Shown: positions 49,957 through 59,498 of the stretch, one piece after another
Layout of the letters: the number at the start of each line of letters is the position of its first letter
How positions within the stretch are numbered: the first letter of the stretch is position 1
Assembly: GCA_002007745.1 (NCBI GenBank)
Contig: CP019882.1
Location: 1,612,001 to 1,676,000, forward strand
Length of the DNA: 64,000 bases
Reading direction: 5' to 3'
DNA from: Mycolicibacterium litorale
GTDB lineage: Bacteria; Actinomycetota; Actinomycetes; Mycobacteriales; Mycobacteriaceae
The notes under the pieces: generated by a model
What the model saw: the letters and a program-made list of their open reading frames with translations, nothing else
Told to the model about the DNA's origin: nothing
The model's database searches: none
Program-made: the position numbers and the translations under genes

Positions 49957-51951
49957 GTGACCGATACGGACCTCTTCACGGCTTCAGACAGCGCCCCCCA
50001 GACGGAAGCGCCCGCCGTGAGCACGCAACGCGCCGCAGCCGAGCCGCAGTCCGCGGCGAGCGCTGACGCCGGATCGAGCGTGCCGACCGGGTCTCTGTCG
50101 ACGATGGTTCTGCCCGAGCTGCGTGCCCTGGCCAGCCGTGTTGGCGTCAAGGGAACCTCCGGGATGCGCAAGGGCGACCTCATCGCCGCGATCAAGGAGC
50201 ATCAGAACGGCGGCAACGGTGCCGCTCACCGCGGTGCTGATGAGGGAACGCCGGCACCGACCGAGCAGGCCCCGCAGACCCGCGACAGTGCGCAACCCGA
50301 ATCCGACACCAACGGCACCGAACCGCGGCGCCGTGAGCGCCGGGCGGCTACCCGCAGTGCCGGCGCCGCCGCGGCCGACGCGGCCGGGCAGCAGAGAGCG
50401 CCGGACAGCCCGGCCGAAGACGCCGACCGCAAGTCCGAGCCGGCTAAGTCGGAAAGCAAGTCCGAGCCCCGCCAGGACAAGCGGGAGCCGGGTGAGCAGG
50501 GCGGCCGGTCCCAGGGCGCCGACAATCAGCAGAATCGCGAGAATCAGAACCGCGACAATCAGCAGAATCGCGAGAATCAGAACCGCGACAACCAGCAGAA
50601 CCGCGAGAACCAGAACCGCGACAACCAGCAGAACCGCGAGAATCAGAACCGCGACAACCAGCAGAATCGCGACGATCAGAACCGCGACGACGATGACCGG
50701 CAGGGCCGTCGTGGCCGCCGGTTCCGCGATCGGCGACGCCGGGGCGAGCGCACCGGTGGCGAGGGCGGAAACGAGTCCGAGCTGCGGGAGGACGACGTCG
50801 TCCAGCCGGTCGCCGGCATTCTCGACGTGCTCGACAACTACGCGTTTGTACGGACGTCGGGCTATCTGGCCGGCCCGAACGACGTCTACGTCTCGATGAA
50901 CATGGTCCGCAAGAACGGTCTGCGCCGCGGTGACGCCGTGACCGGTGCGGTGCGTGTTCCGCGAGAGGGCGATGGGGGCGACAAGAACCCGCGCCAGAAG
51001 TTCAACCCATTGGTCCGCCTGGACAGCGTCAACGGTGGCCCGGTCGAGGCGGCCAAGAACCGTCCCGAATTCGGCAAGCTGACGCCGCTCTACCCGAATC
51101 AGCGGCTGCGGCTGGAGACCACCACCGAGAAGCTGACCACCCGCGTTATCGACCTGATCATGCCGATCGGTAAAGGACAGCGCGCGCTGATCGTGTCGCC
51201 GCCCAAGGCGGGTAAGACCACGATCATGCAGGACATCGCCAACGCGATCACCCGCAACAACCCCGAATGCCATCTGATGGTGGTCCTCGTGGACGAACGG
51301 CCTGAAGAGGTCACCGACATGCAGCGCTCGGTCAAGGGTGAGGTCATCGCCTCCACCTTCGACCGGCCGCCGTCAGACCACACTCAGGCCGCCGAGCTCG
51401 CGATCGAGCGCGCCAAGCGGCTGGTGGAGCAGGGCAAAGATGTCGTCGTGTTGCTCGACTCGATCACCCGCCTCGGCCGCGCCTACAACAACGCCTCCCC
51501 GGCGTCCGGGCGCATCCTGTCCGGTGGTGTGGACTCCACCGCGCTCTACCCGCCGAAGCGGTTCCTGGGCGCTGCCCGCAATATCGAGCACGGCGGCTCG
51601 CTGACCATCATCGCCACCGCCATGGTGGAAACCGGCTCCACCGGCGACACGGTGATCTTCGAGGAGTTCAAGGGCACCGGCAACGCCGAACTCAAGCTCG
51701 ACCGCAAGATCGCCGAGCGCCGAGTCTTCCCCGCGGTCGACGTCAACCCGTCCGGCACCCGCAAGGACGAGCTGCTGTTGAGCCCCGACGAGTTCGCGAT
51801 CGTGCACAAGCTGCGCCGCGTGCTGTCCGGGCTGGACAGCCACCAGGCCATCGACCTGCTGATGAGCCAGCTGCGCAAGACCAAGAACAACTACGAATTC
51901 CTGGTGCAGGTGTCCAAGACGGCGCCCGGCGGCGCCATGGACGTCGACTAG
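49957..51951 (+). CDS. rho: Transcription termination factor Rho with Asn/Gln/Arg-rich insertion
   Basis: 664 aa, longer than the 602 aa of M. tuberculosis Rho. Hexameric RNA-dependent ATPase that terminates transcription. N-terminal helix bundle [20 protein letters not shown] (residues 48-85), then a long disordered insertion (85-260) rich in Asp, Asn, Gln, Arg, with five copies of [11 protein letters not shown]. The cold-shock RNA-binding domain starts at [19 protein letters not shown] (285-360). The RecA-like core has Walker [10 protein letters not shown] (about 412-420), Walker [12 protein letters not shown] (about 500), Q-loop and R-loop segments. Start GTG with AAGGAAA. Confidence 0.96.
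   Translation: MTDTDLFTASDSAPQTEAPAVSTQRAAAEPQSAASADAGSSVPTGSLSTMVLPELRALASRVGVKGTSGMRKGDLIAAIKEHQNGGNGAAHRGADEGTPAPTEQAPQTRDSAQPESDTNGTEPRRRERRAATRSAGAAAADAAGQQRAPDSPAEDADRKSEPAKSESKSEPRQDKREPGEQGGRSQGADNQQNRENQNRDNQQNRENQNRDNQQNRENQNRDNQQNRENQNRDNQQNRDDQNRDDDDRQGRRGRRFRDRRRRGERTGGEGGNESELREDDVVQPVAGILDVLDNYAFVRTSGYLAGPNDVYVSMNMVRKNGLRRGDAVTGAVRVPREGDGGDKNPRQKFNPLVRLDSVNGGPVEAAKNRPEFGKLTPLYPNQRLRLETTTEKLTTRVIDLIMPIGKGQRALIVSPPKAGKTTIMQDIANAITRNNPECHLMVVLVDERPEEVTDMQRSVKGEVIASTFDRPPSDHTQAAELAIERAKRLVEQGKDVVVLLDSITRLGRAYNNASPASGRILSGGVDSTALYPPKRFLGAARNIEHGGSLTIIATAMVETGSTGDTVIFEEFKGTGNAELKLDRKIAERRVFPAVDVNPSGTRKDELLLSPDEFAIVHKLRRVLSGLDSHQAIDLLMSQLRKTKNNYEFLVQVSKTAPGGAMDVD
50521..50685 (+). repeat. 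Five tandem 33-bp repeats inside rho
   Basis: Units 50521-50553, 50554-50586, 50587-50619, 50620-50652 and 50653-50685, each encoding [11 protein letters not shown] (the fifth ends DDQNR). Near-identical DNA with only synonymous T/C changes shows recent slippage expansion; likely a VNTR among strains. Confidence 0.85.
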
Positions 51952-51969
51952 CTCTGGATGTGGCCGTGG

Positions 51970-51992
51970 TTGTCGCCGCCGAGCGGCGACAA
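51970..51992. terminator. Hairpin between convergent rho and lipoprotein genes
   Basis: TTGTCGCCGC, loop CGA, GCGGCGACAA: 10-bp perfect stem, 18 bp after the rho stop and 17 bp from the end of the minus-strand lipoprotein gene. No T run follows on either side. Probable bidirectional hairpin terminator. Confidence 0.6.
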
Positions 51993-52008
51993 TGACGCCG
52001 CGATCGCG

Positions 52009-52812
52009 CTAGGACTGCCGTAGCGCATCCATCCCGGGTGCCAGCAGATCGTCCAAGGCCGACCACGGCACGGTGATCGTCGGCAGACCGTGGAAGAACT
52101 GGTAGTCCGCGAAGTGGAGCTCCAGGCCCGCCGGGGTGGGGATCCAGTTGGCAAAGTTCGCTTCTTCGGGCGCGTTGCCCGGCTCATCGGGCATCGGTGT
52201 GGGCCCCACGCCGGACACCGTCGGCAACAACGCCTTGGTCTGCTGCGAGAGCCGCTCCAGGCCGGCCTGCTTGTCGGTGAACAGCTCGCCGAGCGTGATG
52301 GGCTTGGCCGAGCGGGAATCGATCACGACGGTGCTGACGGAGCTTGTCGGATGTGCTGCCGGCACGTGCACGTACAGGCCGGTGATCAGTTCCGATACCG
52401 CGGCCCTGCTGAAGGAGATCTGCGGCTCGGTGTCGAAGGTCCACGTGCCCTCCGGATCGGCATCGCGTCTCACCGGTGCCAGCTGCGCGGCCGCCGAGGC
52501 GTGCACCGCGCTGTTGAACGCCTCACTGACCCGGGGGTCGCCACCGGTGATGGTGTCGACCACCAGGTTCCATCGGCCGCTACCGTCGGCGGTCGCATCG
52601 CCGGCCGACGACCGGGTGACGGTATAGGTTGCGCCGTTGGACACTCCACGGGCGGGAGCGGTGGTGGCAGACGGTGTCGCTGTCGCCGAGGAACTGCCCA
52701 CTGAGGTAGTGGCCGCTGAGGTCGACGATGCGCCGGTCGAGCCGCCGCACGCCGTGAGCACGGCGCTCAGAGTTGCCACCAGGACCGCCCCCCGGCGGCT
52801 GTATGAAGCCAT
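52009..52812 (-). CDS. Lipoprotein with RsiV/DUF3298-like domain
   Basis: 267 aa from ATG 52812 (an ATG at 52821 adds three residues). Signal peptide with lipobox LTAC (cysteine acylated) and a Ser/Thr-rich linker. The domain from about residue 55 has FNSAVHASAAAQL, SELITGLYVHVPAAHPTSSV and the C-terminal NWIPTPAGLELHFADYQFFH stretch typical of the DUF3298/RsiV-like family. Extracytoplasmic; function not known. Convergent with rho. Confidence 0.75.
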   Translation of the reverse strand: MASYSRRGAVLVATLSAVLTACGGSTGASSTSAATTSVGSSSATATPSATTAPARGVSNGATYTVTRSSAGDATADGSGRWNLVVDTITGGDPRVSEAFNSAVHASAAAQLAPVRRDADPEGTWTFDTEPQISFSRAAVSELITGLYVHVPAAHPTSSVSTVVIDSRSAKPITLGELFTDKQAGLERLSQQTKALLPTVSGVGPTPMPDEPGNAPEEANFANWIPTPAGLELHFADYQFFHGLPTITVPWSALDDLLAPGMDALRQS

Positions 52813-52839
52813 GTGCGGCATTCTGTCAGGCCGGCACGC

Positions 52840-53277
52840 TCACCGATAGGGATCGGTGATTTCTCGCAGATCGGTCAGCGCGGCGCGCAACTCTTGATAA
52901 CGCTTGGCGCCCAGATGCTTTCGCCAGCGTTGCTCAACGTTGGCGACTTCGGTGGCTGAAGTGCGGCACAGCTTCGCGCCTTTGTCGCTGAGCACCACCA
53001 GCCGGGCCCGGGCATCCGCTGGGTCCGGCGTGCGGGCCACGTAGCCGGCCGACTCCAGTTGGTCGACCAGTGCGCCTGCGGTCTGCTTGGTGACGCCCGC
53101 CTGGTCCGCGAGTTCGGTTATGCGAATTCCGTTGGGGTTCATACGCTGCAGCAGTCGTGCCTGGGCCAGCGTGATGTTCGCTGCACCGTCGGCGGTTACC
53201 GCGGCCATCACCTGTGCTTCGGCCGCGCGGTGGGCGATGAACATCAGCGTGGGTGTGCTCGGCGCGTCGTCGGTCAT
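52840..53277 (-). CDS. MarR-family transcriptional regulator
   Basis: 145 aa. Winged helix: ITLAQARLLQRMNPNGIRIT helix, ELADQAGVTKQTAGALVDQL recognition segment, then the wing RTPDPADARARLVVLSDKG. Dimerisation helices at both ends. Divergent from the 53341 gene; the 60-bp gap contains a 23-bp dyad that overlaps both promoters, so it probably represses itself and the neighbour. Ligand unknown. Confidence 0.85.
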   Translation of the reverse strand: MTDDAPSTPTLMFIAHRAAEAQVMAAVTADGAANITLAQARLLQRMNPNGIRITELADQAGVTKQTAGALVDQLESAGYVARTPDPADARARLVVLSDKGAKLCRTSATEVANVEQRWRKHLGAKRYQELRAALTDLREITDPYR

Positions 53278-53307
53278 GTCTTGACTTTAGTACGATGACC
53301 TGTCTAT

Positions 53308-53330
53308 TTTAGTCAGGCATACTGACTAAA
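53308..53330. promoter_or_regulatory. MarR operator candidate
   Basis: TTTAGTCAG, 5-bp spacer GCATA, CTGACTAAA: perfect 9-bp inverted repeat in the divergent gap. Size and location fit a MarR dimer site. Confidence 0.6.
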
Positions 53331-53340
53331 GGGGAGGGTG

Positions 53341-53946
53341 ATGGGCTCCGACGAGGTTTGGTTCACCATCGACGACCAACGAGCGAGCCTGGCCGACGTG
53401 CTGGAAGGCCTGACGCCCGCACAATGGACCAGCACGTCGTTGTGTGACGGCTGGCAGGTGCGCCACGTCGCCGCGCATCTCACGCACTCGCACATGGCGC
53501 CGCCGCGAATGGTGCTGGAGGCGCTGAAGTCCGGCTTTCGGTTCGATCCGATGATCCGTCGGCTGGCCCTCGAGGACGACCGGTCGCAACCGGAGATCGT
53601 GGCAGCGATGCGCGCGATGGTCGGGTCCCGCAAGCGCATCGTCGGCACCGTGGCGCTGGACCCGCTGACCGACCTGCTGGTCCACGGCCAGGACATCGCG
53701 GTGCCGCTGGGCCTGGACCGGCCGGTCCCGACGGCGGCGGCCGTCGCCTCGGCGAACCACCTGTGGCGCATGCGATTTCCGATGCACCCGGCCGCGACGG
53801 TGAAAGGTGTGCGGCTGATCGCCACCGACGCTGACTTCGCCGCAGGGCGCGGCCGCGAAATCAACGCCCCGATTCGCGACATCCTCATGGTGCTCACCGG
53901 TCGGCGTGCGGTGCCCGACGAGGCGAACGCCCACCGGGGCGCCTGA
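53341..53946 (+). CDS. DinB-like / maleylpyruvate isomerase N-terminal domain protein (TIGR03083 type)
   Basis: 201 aa; ATG 53341 chosen over GTG 53338 because GGGGAGGG lies 2-9 bases upstream. VWFTIDDQRASLADVLEGLT followed by LCDGWQVRHVAAHLTHSH contains the W-V-HVAAHLTH signature of mycothiol-dependent maleylpyruvate isomerase and related DinB-fold proteins. A metal-dependent thiol transferase activity is possible, but no substrate can be named. Regulated with MarR by position. Confidence 0.72.
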   Translation: MGSDEVWFTIDDQRASLADVLEGLTPAQWTSTSLCDGWQVRHVAAHLTHSHMAPPRMVLEALKSGFRFDPMIRRLALEDDRSQPEIVAAMRAMVGSRKRIVGTVALDPLTDLLVHGQDIAVPLGLDRPVPTAAAVASANHLWRMRFPMHPAATVKGVRLIATDADFAAGRGREINAPIRDILMVLTGRRAVPDEANAHRGA

Positions 53947-53950
53947 ACGG

Positions 53951-54577
53951 TCAGCTGTCGGCCGGGGCGCTGCGCAATCCGGGCAGGACGTAACGCCGCA
54001 TGAAGCGCAGCACCGCATCGTGGTCGTCGGGATCCAGTGTCTCGCCGGGCACCGTCCCGAGGCTGATCTGAACTCGGGCCACCCACTCGGCGGCCTCGTC
54101 CAACTCGGTGTCGGCGTGGATCTCACCGCGATCACGGGCCGCCTCCAGGTAGGGGCGCCAGAACCGGCCGAGATCGGGCACCAGGCCCTGCACGCCCGCG
54201 CCCGCACACGCGGCGAACTCCTCGGGCTCGTCGCGACGCAGCTGCATCACCAGCGCACCGGGGGAGTCGTAGGCGCTGCGGCCCAACCGCACCCCCACGG
54301 CCAACTGCTCCTCGAAGCCGTCGATCCCATCCAGGATCTGGTGTGACTCGGTCCAGAACGCGTTATTGAGTCGCACCACGGCGGCGCCGAGCAGCGAGGC
54401 CTTGTCGGGATAGTGCCGATAGAGCCACCCCCGGGAAACGCCGGCGGCTTCGGCCACCTCCGACACCGTGGTCGCGCGGATGCCTTTGGCTCGCAGGCAG
54501 GCCTCGGCGGCGTCGATCAAGCGTTCACGGACCGACTTCGCTCCACTGCGGCTGTCCGCGTCGGTGCTGGTGGTCAC
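53951..54577 (-). CDS. TetR-family transcriptional regulator
   Basis: 208 aa. N-terminal HTH: ERLIDAAEACLRAKGIRATT, VSEVAEAAGVSRGWLYRHYPDKASLL. The C-terminal ligand domain has acyl-CoA-pocket-like helices (ECF unclear). The start is a GTG at 54577 abutting a GGAGG, so it may in fact begin slightly later. It is divergent from the acyl-CoA ligase, 174 bp away, and probably controls it. Confidence 0.85.
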   Translation of the reverse strand: MTTSTDADSRSGAKSVRERLIDAAEACLRAKGIRATTVSEVAEAAGVSRGWLYRHYPDKASLLGAAVVRLNNAFWTESHQILDGIDGFEEQLAVGVRLGRSAYDSPGALVMQLRRDEPEEFAACAGAGVQGLVPDLGRFWRPYLEAARDRGEIHADTELDEAAEWVARVQISLGTVPGETLDPDDHDAVLRFMRRYVLPGLRSAPADS

Positions 54578-54751
54578 CTCCGTCGTCCCTCCTCATGTCG
54601 AGCGGCTGTCTCGCTGTCGACATCCTTTCAAACCGCTGCAAACCGCGGGTCCGCGCTGCCGGTAGACAGATTTGTCATTGTGTTTACGCTGGGCTTCTAT
54701 TGTGACCGAAGCCACCGCATCAGGCGGGATATGACCGAAGACGGGAGATCC

Positions 54752-56326
54752 ATGGCCGACACCGTCCAGCAATTGCTGCGTGAGCGTCTCGAAGATGCCG
54801 CCCCCGCCGTGAAGTTCGGTGACCAGGTGTGGACCTGGCAGGAGCACCTCGACGAGGCGACCCGGCAGGCGGCGGCATTGATCGGTCTCGCCGACCCGCG
54901 ACGACCGCTCCACGTCGGGACGCTGCTGGGCAACACCCCGCAGATGCTGGCCGCCATGGCGGCCGCGGGCCTCGGCGGATATGTGCTGTGCGGGATCAAC
55001 AACACCAGGCGGGGCCAAGCCTTGGCCCGTGACATCGTCAAGGCCGACTGCCAGATCCTGCTGACCGACTCGGCACATCGGAAGCTGCTCGAAGGCCTCG
55101 AGTTACCCGGGGTCCAGGTGTTCGACGTGGACTCTGCGCAGTGGTCGGCGCTGCTGGCCTCGGCCGGCAATCTGACGCCACACCGCGAGGTGGCACCGAC
55201 CGACACGTTCATGCTGATCTTCACCTCGGGCACCAGTGGGGAACCGAAGGCGGTGCAGGTGGCCCACATGATGGTTCCCTTCGCCGGGGTGGCACTCGTC
55301 GACCGCTTCCGGATCACGGCGGCCGACGTCTGCTACCTGTCGATGCCGCTGTTTCACTCCAATGCGCTGATGGCGGGGTGGGCGGTGGCCGTCGGCGCGG
55401 GCGCTGCGATGGCTCCGGCGACGTTCTCGGCCTCCGGTCTGCTGGATGACCTGCGCCGGTACGGCGTCACGTACATGAACTACGTCGGCAAGCCGCTGGC
55501 ATACGTGTTGGCCACCACCGAACAGCCCGACGACCACGACAACCCGCTGCGGGTCGCCTTCGGCAACGAGGCCACCGACCGGGATATCGCCGAGTTCGGC
55601 CGGCGGTTCGGCTGCACGGTGTGGGACGGGTTCGGTTCCACCGAAGGCGCGGTCATCATCACCCGCGAGGACGACTGCCCGGCGGGGTCGGTCGGCCGGG
55701 GCTTCCCGGGGGTGGCGATCTACGACCCGGAGACCCGGCAGGAATGCGCGACGGCGGTGTTCGACGAGAGCGGTGCGCTGGCCAATCCGGACGCGGCGAT
55801 CGGGGAGATCGTCAACACCACCGGCGGAGGCTTGTTCGGCGGCTATTACAACGACGCGGATGCCACCGAGGACCGGCTGCGGCACGGCATGTACTGGTCG
55901 GGTGACCTCGGTTACCGCGACGCCGACGGCTGGATCTACCTGGCCGGGCGGACCGCGGACTGGATGCGGGTCGACGGCGAGAACATGGCCGCCGCGCCCA
56001 TCGAGCGCATCATCGGCAGGCTGCCCCAGGTCAACCAGGTCGCGGTCTACCCGGTGCCCGACGAACACGTCGGTGACCAGGTGATGGCCGCGGTCGTGCT
56101 GGGCGACGACGCCGAGCTCGGGCCGGTGGAGTTCGCCGACTTCCTCGCCGCCCAATCCGACCTGTCGCCCAAAGCCTGGCCGCGCCATGTCTGGATCGCC
56201 GACGAGCTGCCGGCCACCGCCACCAACAAGGTGCTCAAACGGGAGTTGATCAACCAGGGGGCGAACCCCGGCAAAGGCGTGCTCTGGACGCGGGCCGCAC
56301 GCGCACGCAGCTATCAGATCGCCTGA
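54752..56326 (+). CDS. Acyl-CoA ligase, FadD1/FadD17-like
   Basis: 525 aa from ATG 54752 with GGGAG 6 bases upstream; the open frame back to 54413 is not homologous. Activates a fatty or sterol-side-chain acid with ATP and CoA. Motifs: P-loop LIFTSGTSGEPKAVQVAH (about 155-172), WDGFGSTEGAV, YWSGDLGYRDADGWIYLAGR, and C-terminal TATNKVLKREL with the catalytic lysine. No FAAL insertion. The PHVG/LHVGTLLGNTPQMLA start resembles FadD17. Substrate unknown. Confidence 0.88.
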   Translation: MADTVQQLLRERLEDAAPAVKFGDQVWTWQEHLDEATRQAAALIGLADPRRPLHVGTLLGNTPQMLAAMAAAGLGGYVLCGINNTRRGQALARDIVKADCQILLTDSAHRKLLEGLELPGVQVFDVDSAQWSALLASAGNLTPHREVAPTDTFMLIFTSGTSGEPKAVQVAHMMVPFAGVALVDRFRITAADVCYLSMPLFHSNALMAGWAVAVGAGAAMAPATFSASGLLDDLRRYGVTYMNYVGKPLAYVLATTEQPDDHDNPLRVAFGNEATDRDIAEFGRRFGCTVWDGFGSTEGAVIITREDDCPAGSVGRGFPGVAIYDPETRQECATAVFDESGALANPDAAIGEIVNTTGGGLFGGYYNDADATEDRLRHGMYWSGDLGYRDADGWIYLAGRTADWMRVDGENMAAAPIERIIGRLPQVNQVAVYPVPDEHVGDQVMAAVVLGDDAELGPVEFADFLAAQSDLSPKAWPRHVWIADELPATATNKVLKRELINQGANPGKGVLWTRAARARSYQIA

Positions 56327-56359
56327 GGAATAGGCCACCGCGGCGACGCGTTTGGGCAG

Positions 56360-56461
56360 GTGACGGTCAACCTGGCATACTGGATCGTCGACCACCTCGG
56401 GTACCGGTTCACGCTCGATTACCAGGAAGAACACTCGGGCGACCCGGCGACCACCGAATGA
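56360..56461 (+). CDS. Possible 33-codon small protein before rpmE
   Basis: GTG 56360 to TGA 56461 reads [20 protein letters not shown] then [13 protein letters not shown]. Composition is protein-like (Tyr, Trp, hydrophobic core, acidic tail) and the codons are high-GC at position three. It ends 10 bp before rpmE. No recognised family; could be a conserved small ORF or chance. Confidence 0.3.
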   Translation: MTVNLAYWIVDHLGYRFTLDYQEEHSGDPATTE

Positions 56462-56471
56462 AGAGGACACC

Positions 56472-56705
56472 ATGAAATCTGGGATTCATCCCGCCTACGC
56501 CGAGACCACTGTGGTCTGCGGCTGCGGCAACTCCTTCACCACGCGCAGCACCAAGGACGGCGGGCACATCGTCGTCGAGGTCTGCTCGCAGTGCCACCCG
56601 TTCTACACCGGCAAGCAGAAGATCCTCGACAGCGGCGGCCGCGTGGCCCGCTTCGAGAAGCGCTACGGAAAGCGCAAGACTGCTGCTGAGTCGGCCGACA
56701 AGTAG
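56472..56705 (+). CDS. rpmE: 50S ribosomal protein L31
   Basis: 77 aa. Starts [20 protein letters not shown]. Two cysteine pairs (CGCG and CSQC) form the zinc-binding C+ type site. [12 protein letters not shown] is the conserved C-terminal segment. Zinc-dependent L31 is the form expressed under zinc-replete conditions in mycobacteria. RBS GAGGACACC. Followed by prfA after 89 bp. Confidence 0.97.
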   Translation: MKSGIHPAYAETTVVCGCGNSFTTRSTKDGGHIVVEVCSQCHPFYTGKQKILDSGGRVARFEKRYGKRKTAAESADK

Positions 56706-56794
56706 CTGCCTCACCGACGCCCGCTCTGCCGCCCAGCGCGCAGGCCGGGCGTCGGTCTGCGTTCGGGCACAGTTGATACGAGGGAGGAGGGTGA

Positions 56795-57871
56795 ATGGCT
56801 CAGCAAGCCGCCATGGCGATTGACACCGTGCTCGCCGAGCACGCCGACCTCGAGCGTCAGCTGGCCGACCCCGACCTGCACAACGACGCGGGTAACGCAC
56901 GTCGGGTCGGTCGCCGGTTCGCTCAGCTGGCCCCGATCGTCACCACCTACCGCCGGTTGGAGACGGCGCGCGGGGATCTGGAGGCGGCCCGCGAACTGGC
57001 CGCCGAGGACGCGTCGTTTGCGGCGGAGGTGCCCGATCTGGAAGCACGCGTCGCTCAACTCGACGAGCATCTCACCGACCTGCTGGCGCCCCGCGATCCG
57101 CACGACGCCGACGACGTGGTGCTGGAGGTGAAGTCCGGCGAAGGCGGCGAGGAGTCTGCGTTGTTCGCCGCCGACCTGGCCCGAATGTACATCCGGTACG
57201 CCGAACGGCACGGTTGGACCGTGACCATGCTCGACGAGACGACCAGTGATCTCGGCGGCTACAAGGACGCGACACTGTCCATCCGGAGCAAGGGCGACTC
57301 GGCCGACGGCGTCTGGTCGCGGCTGAAGTTCGAGGGCGGTGTACACCGCGTCCAGCGAGTGCCGGTCACCGAATCGCAGGGCCGGGTGCACACCTCGGCG
57401 GCAGGAGTTCTGGTCTATCCCGAACCCGAAGAGGTCGAGCAAGTTCAGATCGACGAATCCGATCTGCGCATCGACGTCTATCGCTCCTCGGGCAAGGGCG
57501 GTCAGGGCGTGAACACCACCGACTCGGCGGTGCGCATCACCCACCTGCCCACCGGGATCGTCGTCACCTGCCAGAACGAGCGCTCTCAGCTGCAGAACAA
57601 GGCTCGCGCGATGCAGGTCCTCGCCGCGCGGTTGCAGGCCCTGGCCGAGGAACGAGCAGAGGCCGACGCCTCCGCTGATCGGGCGAGCCAGATCCGCACC
57701 GTCGACCGCAGTGAGCGGATCCGCACCTACAACTTTCCGGAGAACCGGATCGCCGATCACCGGATCAACTTCAAGGCGCACAACCTCGACCAGGTGCTCG
57801 ACGGTGACATGGATGCGCTGCTCGACGCCCTGGCCGAGGCCGACAAGCAGTCCCGGCTGCAGCAGGCATGA
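56795..57871 (+). CDS. prfA: Peptide chain release factor 1
   Basis: 358 aa. Reads UAA and UAG stops and triggers peptide release. GGQ motif in [17 protein letters not shown] (about residue 230); the tripeptide anticodon region is in the preceding domain ([10 protein letters not shown]). C-terminal [16 protein letters not shown] is typical of RF1. GGAGGAGGGTGA ribosome site. ATGA overlap with prmC, its own methyltransferase. Confidence 0.97.
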   Translation: MAQQAAMAIDTVLAEHADLERQLADPDLHNDAGNARRVGRRFAQLAPIVTTYRRLETARGDLEAARELAAEDASFAAEVPDLEARVAQLDEHLTDLLAPRDPHDADDVVLEVKSGEGGEESALFAADLARMYIRYAERHGWTVTMLDETTSDLGGYKDATLSIRSKGDSADGVWSRLKFEGGVHRVQRVPVTESQGRVHTSAAGVLVYPEPEEVEQVQIDESDLRIDVYRSSGKGGQGVNTTDSAVRITHLPTGIVVTCQNERSQLQNKARAMQVLAARLQALAEERAEADASADRASQIRTVDRSERIRTYNFPENRIADHRINFKAHNLDQVLDGDMDALLDALAEADKQSRLQQA

Positions 57872-58803
57872 CGGCCCGGCGGCTGCGGCAGGCCATCGAG
57901 GTGGCCACCGTCGCCCTGGCCGAGGCCGGTGTCGCGTCGGCTCGGGTGGACGCCGAGTTGTTGGCCGCCCACCTGGCCGGCAGCGACCGCGGCCGGCTGG
58001 CCACGATCGCCGAACCCGACGCGGAGTTCTTCCGCCGCTATGACGAGGCGATCACCGCGCGGGCGCGCCGGATACCGCTGCAGCACCTCACCGGTTCGGC
58101 GGCCTTCGGTCCGCTCGACCTCGCCGTCGGACCGGGCGTATTCATCCCGCGGCCGGAGACCGAGGCGCTGCTGGAATGGGCGCTGGCCCAACGGCTGCCC
58201 GAGCACCCGGTCATCGTCGACCTCTGCACCGGCTCGGGCGCACTTGCGATAGCGCTGGCGGCGCATTGGCCGAAGGCGCGGGTGATCGCCATCGACGACG
58301 ACCCCGTTGCGCTGGACTACGCCCGGCGCAACGCCGAGTCGACGAGTGTCGAGGTACTCGGCGCGGACGTCACCACGCCGGGCCTGCTCTCGGAGTTGAC
58401 CGGTACCGTCGACCTCGTGGTATCCAACCCGCCGTACATTCCGCTCGGGGCAGACCTGGAACCCGAAGTCGCCGAGCACGACCCGGAGCACGCCCTGTTC
58501 GGCGGTGCCGACGGCATGGCGGTCATCGCCCCGATCGTCGAACTCGCCGGTGGCTGGCTGCGGCCATCCGGCCTGCTGGCTGTCGAACACGATGACACCA
58601 CATCGCCGCAGACCGTCGAAACGGTAACCGCGACAAAACTTTTCGAGACCGTCACGCCGCACCGCGACCTCGCGGGACGACCCCGCTTCGTGACCGCCCG
58701 CAGGACGGCGGACGGCCCGGCGAGGCTGGCCGGAGTTGGCGCAGCAGTGCTGCCGGAGACCGCGGGAAGCCGGGGCCGACACAACACGAAGGAGCCAGCG
58801 TGA
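57868..58803 (+). CDS. prmC: Release factor glutamine methyltransferase
   Basis: 311 aa. Methylates the GGQ glutamine of release factors with SAM. SAM loop [15 protein letters not shown] (about residues 114-128) and catalytic NPPY in [11 protein letters not shown] (about 188-198). The C-terminal 30 residues after the fold are a Gly/Arg-rich extension. Overlaps prfA by 4 bases and sua5 by 4 bases. Confidence 0.95.
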   Translation: MTARRLRQAIEVATVALAEAGVASARVDAELLAAHLAGSDRGRLATIAEPDAEFFRRYDEAITARARRIPLQHLTGSAAFGPLDLAVGPGVFIPRPETEALLEWALAQRLPEHPVIVDLCTGSGALAIALAAHWPKARVIAIDDDPVALDYARRNAESTSVEVLGADVTTPGLLSELTGTVDLVVSNPPYIPLGADLEPEVAEHDPEHALFGGADGMAVIAPIVELAGGWLRPSGLLAVEHDDTTSPQTVETVTATKLFETVTPHRDLAGRPRFVTARRTADGPARLAGVGAAVLPETAGSRGRHNTKEPA

Positions 58804-59453
58804 CCCAGGTGTTCGACTGTGCCGAGGCCGCCCAGCGCAGCGATGCGATCGCGGCGGCGGCCGCCGCCGTCAAAAGTGGACGGTTGGTCGTCATGCCCAC
58901 CGACACCGTCTACGGCATCGGCGCCGACGCGTTCGACAGCGAGGCGGTAGCCAGCCTGCTCGCCGCCAAGGGCCGCGGTCGCGACATGCCGGTCGGTGTG
59001 CTCGTCGGCTCCTGGCACACCATCGACGGCCTGGTGTATTCGGTTCCGCACAGCGCCCGTGAGCTGATCCGTGCGTTCTGGCCGGGTGCGCTCAGTCTGG
59101 TGGTGCAGCAGGCGCCGTCGCTGCAATGGGACCTCGGTGACGCCCGGGGGACCGTCATGCTGCGGATGCCGCTGCACCCCGTGGCCATCGAACTGTTGCG
59201 CGAGGTCGGCCCGATGGCAGTCTCGAGCGCAAATATCTCCGGACGGCCGGCGGCTACCACGGCCGAGGAGGCGCAGCGCCAACTCGGCGACCTGGTGCAG
59301 GTGTACCTGGACGCCGGACCGTCGCCCGAACAGGCGGCGTCGACGATCGTCGACCTGACCGGGCCGACCCCGCGGATCCTGCGGGAGGGGCCGGTCAGCG
59401 TCGCCGCCATCGCCGAGGTCCTCGGCACGGATGCCGCCGCGCTGACCGCCTGA
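58800..59453 (+). CDS. Threonylcarbamoyl-AMP synthase (Sua5/YrdC/YwlC)
   Basis: 217 aa. Makes threonylcarbamoyl-AMP for t6A37 of ANN-decoding tRNAs. LVVMPTDTVYGIGADAFD, AKGRGRDMPVGVLV, and SLVVQQAPSLQWDLG...TVMLRMPLHP, SSANISG are the conserved segments. GTG start overlapping prmC. Same place as Rv1301. Confidence 0.93.
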   Translation: MTQVFDCAEAAQRSDAIAAAAAAVKSGRLVVMPTDTVYGIGADAFDSEAVASLLAAKGRGRDMPVGVLVGSWHTIDGLVYSVPHSARELIRAFWPGALSLVVQQAPSLQWDLGDARGTVMLRMPLHPVAIELLREVGPMAVSSANISGRPAATTAEEAQRQLGDLVQVYLDAGPSPEQAASTIVDLTGPTPRILREGPVSVAAIAEVLGTDAAALTA

Positions 59454-59498
59454 TCGGCCGGTCGGTCCATCACAGGTTGGTGCAGTACGGTTTTTGCA

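Noticed and set aside
50521..50685. CRISPR-like array
   Set aside because: The 33-bp repeats are contiguous without spacers and stay in the rho reading frame, so they are coding tandem repeats.
55103..56473. 456-aa minus-strand open frame
   Set aside because: Antisense of the acyl-CoA ligase, which has full conserved motifs on the plus strand.
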